A DNA stretch of 64,000 nucleotides from NCBI RefSeq assembly GCF_001612665.1, contig NZ_BDAX01000009.1, forward strand, positions 372,001-436,000, read 5' to 3'. Below, one piece after another: positions 60,959-64,000 of this stretch (its first letter is position 1; the number at the start of each line of letters is the position of its first letter). Made by a program: the position numbers and the translations under genes. The stretch is from Nocardia alba NBRC 108234. Lineage in GTDB: Bacteria > Actinomycetota > Actinomycetes > Mycobacteriales > Mycobacteriaceae. The notes under the pieces were generated by a model. That model was not told the DNA's origin. It saw only the letters and a program-made list of their open reading frames with translations, and did no database searches.

Positions 60959-63313
60959 ATGCCTGTTCCACCCCATGCTCGCGGTTACGCATCCTTCGGC
61001 GGCTCGGCCGGTCGCACGTCCGCGCAGTCGTCCCCCGACTGGACGTATCCGCCCACCGCGCCCGCCGGTGCCCCGAACATCGTCGTCGTGCTCGTGGACG
61101 ACATGGGTTACAGCGATATCGGTCCGTTCGGTTCGGAGATCGAGACACCGACCCTCGACCGTCTCGCGGCGCGGGGTGTTCGGCTCTCGAACTACCACAC
61201 GACGCCGCTGTGCTCGCCGTCACGCGCGGCGCTGCTCACCGGAATCAATTCCCACCGTGCCGGTTTCGGCTTCGTGGCCAACGCCGACCCCGGCTACCCC
61301 GGCCTGCGCCTCGAGCTCGCCGACGATGTGCTCACCCTCCCCGAGATTCTGCGCGGCAACGGCTACGCCACCTACGCGGTGGGCAAATGGCATCTGGTGC
61401 GCGACGCCACGATGAACCCGTCGGCGCATCGCGACTCGTGGCCGACCCAGCGCGGATTCGATCGCTACTACGGGTCGCTGGAGGGGCTGAACTCCTTCTA
61501 CTACCCCAACCAGCTGGTCTCGGACAGTTCGGTGGTCGATGTCGAGGAGTACCCGCAGGGCTACTATCTCACCGACGATCTCACCGACAAGGCGCTGTCC
61601 TACATCAAAGACCTGCGCGCGCACGACGCGGAAAAGCCGTTCTTCCTGTACTTCGCGCACGTGGCGATGCACGGGCCGTTGCAGGCCAAGGCCGAGGATC
61701 AGGCCAAGTATCGAGGTCGCTACGACGAGGGCTGGGACGAACTGCGCAGGCGACGCTTCGCCGAGCAGCTGGCCCAGGGTCTGTTCCCGCCGGGCACCGA
61801 GCAGAAGCCGCGCAATACCGAGCCGGGTTACGAAGCCGCGGAATGGGACTCGCTCTCGGCCGACGAGCAGCGGCGCTACGCCAAGTACATGGAGGTGTAC
61901 GCGGGCATGGTCGACAGCATCGACCAGAGCCTGGGGCGCATCGTCGACCTGCTCGACGACCTCGGCGAACTCGACAACACCATCATCGTGTTCACCTCCG
62001 ACAACGGCGGCACCGCCGAGGGCGGACCGGAGGGCACCCGCTCCTATTTCGCCGAATTCGCCCACGTCGATGACCCCGATTGGGTGGCCGATGTCCCGCA
62101 CGACGAGGACCTGATCGGCACCGCGAAGCTGGGCGTGCACTACCCGCGCGGCTGGGGGCAGGCGTCCAACACCCCGTTCCGGTTCTACAAGGGCCAGACC
62201 TTCGCGGGCGGCGTGCGGGTGCCACTGGTCGTGTCATGGCCCAAGGGGTTGCCGCGCACCGACGCCGATTCCGGCATCCGGCACGAATACGCCTACGTCA
62301 CCGACCTCGCGCCGACTCTGCTGGAGTTGGCGGGCCTGGACCGACCCTCTGTGCGTAACGGGCTGCCCGCCAAGGACTTCGACGGTGTTTCCGCGGCCGA
62401 GCTGTTGCGAGATCAGACGGCTCCGACGCGGCACACCGAGCAGTACTCGGAGATGACCGGGCACCGTGGCTTCTACCGCGACGGCTGGAAGCTGCTGTCG
62501 CTGCACGATTCCGACGCCGACATCGACGCGCCGAACTGGCAACTGTTCGATGTGCGCGCCGATCCGACAGAGCTGCACGATCTCGCGGACCGATACCCGG
62601 ACAAGGCCGCCGAACTGGCCGCCGCGTGGGACGAATCCGCATGGGCCAATACAGTTTTCCCACTGTTGACCCGCGCCGACCTGTTCCGTCGCCGACCCGA
62701 GGAGGCGCGTTTCGCCGCGCCGGTGCGCCTGCTGCCCGGCACCCCTACCCTGGAGCGCTATCGCTCCCAGCGCCTGATCGCCTACCGCGACTTCATCATC
62801 GCGGCCGACCTCACCGGAGCACGACCGTCCGGCACGACGCCGGAGCGTGCCGAGGCGGTCGGCTTCCAGCTCGGCGACGAGGGTGTGCTCGTCGCCCACG
62901 GCGACCCGCTCGGCGGGTACCTGCTCTACATCGAGGACGGCGAAGTGGTGTTCGGTGTGAACAGCTACGGCCGGTACGCGTCGGTCGGCGTACCGCTGCC
63001 CGTCGGGACGCGCGAGATCACCGTGCGCGCCACCATCGAGCCGCGGCTGCGCTGGGATTTCACCATCCAGGTCGACGGCACGCCACTCGCCGAGCTCACC
63101 GACCAGGTGCAACTGGTCGGCATGGCGCCGTGGACCGGGATCTCCGTCGGCGTCGACGCGCGCGGCCCGGTCTCGTGGGATCTGCGCGAGCGCCGCGGAC
63201 CCTTCCGCTTCTCCGGTGGCCTTCGCGCGATCACCTACACACCCGGGCCCGTGCAGGTCCCGCAGCGCACGATCGACGCGGTGGAGCGCGAAGCCGAGTA
63301 CGCCGCGGAATAG
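60959..63313 (+). CDS. Type I arylsulfatase
   Basis: A 784-residue sulfatase that hydrolyses sulfate esters. The active-site motif CSPSRAALLTG (Cys85, converted to formylglycine) is intact, with the metal-binding LVDDMGYSDIGPFG near 44-57, the catalytic VGKWHL and the C-terminal metal ligands in FTSDNGGTAEGG. It has an extra C-terminal domain of about 180 residues, as in PAS-type arylsulfatases. No signal peptide is evident, so it is probably cytosolic. TATAAC (60916-60921) lies upstream; an in-frame GTG at 60926 could be a leaderless start. No formylglycine-generating enzyme is in the window. Confidence 0.92.
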   Translation: MPVPPHARGYASFGGSAGRTSAQSSPDWTYPPTAPAGAPNIVVVLVDDMGYSDIGPFGSEIETPTLDRLAARGVRLSNYHTTPLCSPSRAALLTGINSHRAGFGFVANADPGYPGLRLELADDVLTLPEILRGNGYATYAVGKWHLVRDATMNPSAHRDSWPTQRGFDRYYGSLEGLNSFYYPNQLVSDSSVVDVEEYPQGYYLTDDLTDKALSYIKDLRAHDAEKPFFLYFAHVAMHGPLQAKAEDQAKYRGRYDEGWDELRRRRFAEQLAQGLFPPGTEQKPRNTEPGYEAAEWDSLSADEQRRYAKYMEVYAGMVDSIDQSLGRIVDLLDDLGELDNTIIVFTSDNGGTAEGGPEGTRSYFAEFAHVDDPDWVADVPHDEDLIGTAKLGVHYPRGWGQASNTPFRFYKGQTFAGGVRVPLVVSWPKGLPRTDADSGIRHEYAYVTDLAPTLLELAGLDRPSVRNGLPAKDFDGVSAAELLRDQTAPTRHTEQYSEMTGHRGFYRDGWKLLSLHDSDADIDAPNWQLFDVRADPTELHDLADRYPDKAAELAAAWDESAWANTVFPLLTRADLFRRRPEEARFAAPVRLLPGTPTLERYRSQRLIAYRDFIIAADLTGARPSGTTPERAEAVGFQLGDEGVLVAHGDPLGGYLLYIEDGEVVFGVNSYGRYASVGVPLPVGTREITVRATIEPRLRWDFTIQVDGTPLAELTDQVQLVGMAPWTGISVGVDARGPVSWDLRERRGPFRFSGGLRAITYTPGPVQVPQRTIDAVEREAEYAAE

Positions 63314-63434
63314 CGGACCACTCGCCACGCGGATCCGGTCGTCGCCTCGCCTCGACGGGCCCCGGAGATCGCGCCGCCACCAGGTCGGATACCGTTTACC
63401 AGCTAGAAATGCCACGCAGACAGGACACACCTAG

Positions 63435-64000
63435 ATGGACGACAGTTCCCTGATCTGGGACGACGGTGCGCTCGTCACCATCGACCAGCGCGGACTGCCG
63501 CACGAGGTACGGGAGTTGCGTCTGCGTACCGTCGACGAGATCATCGAGGCGATCACCACCCTCGCCATTCGCGGCGCTCCGGCGATCGGGATCGCGGGCG
63601 CGTTCGGCGTGGTCATCGCGACCAGAGCCCACACTCACCACGACTCGGCGGACACGTCGAATCGTCCGGTCGGTGATGTGGGTAGTCGAGGCGGTGGCGT
63701 GGTCGACGTGGCCGCCGTGGCGGCCGAGGCCGACCGGATCGCCGCGGCTCGACCGACAGCGGTGAACCTGGCCTGGGCGGTCGAGCGGGTGCGGACCCGG
63801 ATCGGCGAGGGCGCCGACGCGGTGCTCGCCGAGACCCTCGATTTGCTCGCCGAGGACGGGCGGGTCAACCTGGCCGCCGCCACTCACGCCGCCGACCTGG
63901 TGCAACGCCTGTGCGGTGCGCGGCCGCTGCGCCTGCTCACCCACTGCAACACCGGACGCCTGGCCACCAGCGCGGTGGGGACCGCGATCGGCGCGCTGCG
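63435..64000 (+). CDS. mtnA: Methylthioribose-1-phosphate isomerase (cut off by window edge)
   Basis: The first 188 codons of MtnA, which isomerises methylthioribose-1-phosphate to methylthioribulose-1-phosphate in the methionine salvage pathway. Motifs are IWDDGALVTIDQRGLPHEV, IRGAPAIGIAGAFGVVIA, PTAVNLAWAVERV and LLTHCNTGRLATSAVGTAIG, the last holding the catalytic Cys. The loop after VVIATRAH is His/Asp/Gly-rich and longer than usual. ATG 63435 is the start. The gene continues beyond the right edge. Methionine salvage next to a sulfatase fits a sulfur-recycling theme. Confidence 0.92.
   Translation, partial: MDDSSLIWDDGALVTIDQRGLPHEVRELRLRTVDEIIEAITTLAIRGAPAIGIAGAFGVVIATRAHTHHDSADTSNRPVGDVGSRGGGVVDVAAVAAEADRIAAARPTAVNLAWAVERVRTRIGEGADAVLAETLDLLAEDGRVNLAAATHAADLVQRLCGARPLRLLTHCNTGRLATSAVGTAIGAL

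Overview
The window is high-GC DNA from a Corynebacteriales actinomycete, most likely Nocardia or a close relative. Supporting signs are GTG starts, TANNNT boxes 4-8 nt upstream of several starts (leaderless mRNAs), WhiB7, AdnAB, UvrD2, mycoredoxin, an Rpf-like protein and FadE23/FadE24. Gene order from about 29.9 to 53.1 kb follows Mycobacterium tuberculosis Rv3193c-Rv3204 almost gene for gene. No phage, insertion sequence, integrase or CRISPR array is visible.

Layout. 0-2.4 kb: a cut-off nitrate/nitrite-sensing type histidine kinase, then an FMN reductase divergent from a helix-turn-helix regulator. 2.4-6.3 kb: prfB, a mechanosensitive channel, a tiny membrane protein, ftsE and ftsX; smpB is not in its usual place. 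6.5-9.3 kb: a fadE24-fadE23 acyl-CoA dehydrogenase operon behind two tandem 18-bp palindromes. 9.4-13.4 kb: a DUF1206 membrane protein, a long hairpin, a DUF5996-like protein, an AurF-type diiron oxygenase and a Phd/PIN-like toxin-antitoxin pair behind a perfect operator. 13.5-18.4 kb: a secreted protein, an ArsR-like regulator and two paralogous FadD-type ligases with near-identical promoter elements; the second also carries a palindrome like the fadE operator. 18.4-29.9 kb: a PepSY membrane protein, a Tat-exported PhoD phosphatase with a frameshift, galactokinase, a GGDEF protein, a lactate 2-monooxygenase, an ACT-domain membrane protein, initiator tRNA-fMet and an Rpf-like protein.

29.9-53.1 kb is the conserved block: UPF0182 membrane protein, PPA1309-family protein, Lon-like PDZ protease, DUF2342 zinc hydrolase, a TOMM-type E1-like protein, an ABC1/UbiB kinase, whiB7 with an attenuator leader, uvrD2, mrx1, nudC, a K+ channel, adnB, adnA, an esterase and an alkyltransferase-like protein. 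Many act in DNA repair, redox balance or antibiotic stress. 53.1-64.0 kb: a MobA-MoeA fusion preceded by a possible 10-residue leader peptide, a tiny basic protein, a translationally coupled oligopeptide-type ABC importer operon divergent from an arylsulfatase, and a cut-off mtnA.

Most genes are ordinary chromosomal genes. The less expected signals are regulatory DNA (fadE/fadD palindromes, whiB7 leader, mobA-moeA leader peptide), two long inverted repeats between genes, a PIN-like toxin lacking catalytic acids, a TOMM-like protein without visible partners, and an insertion in the AdnB motor. Family assignments come from reading motifs and remembered homologues; no database search was run.
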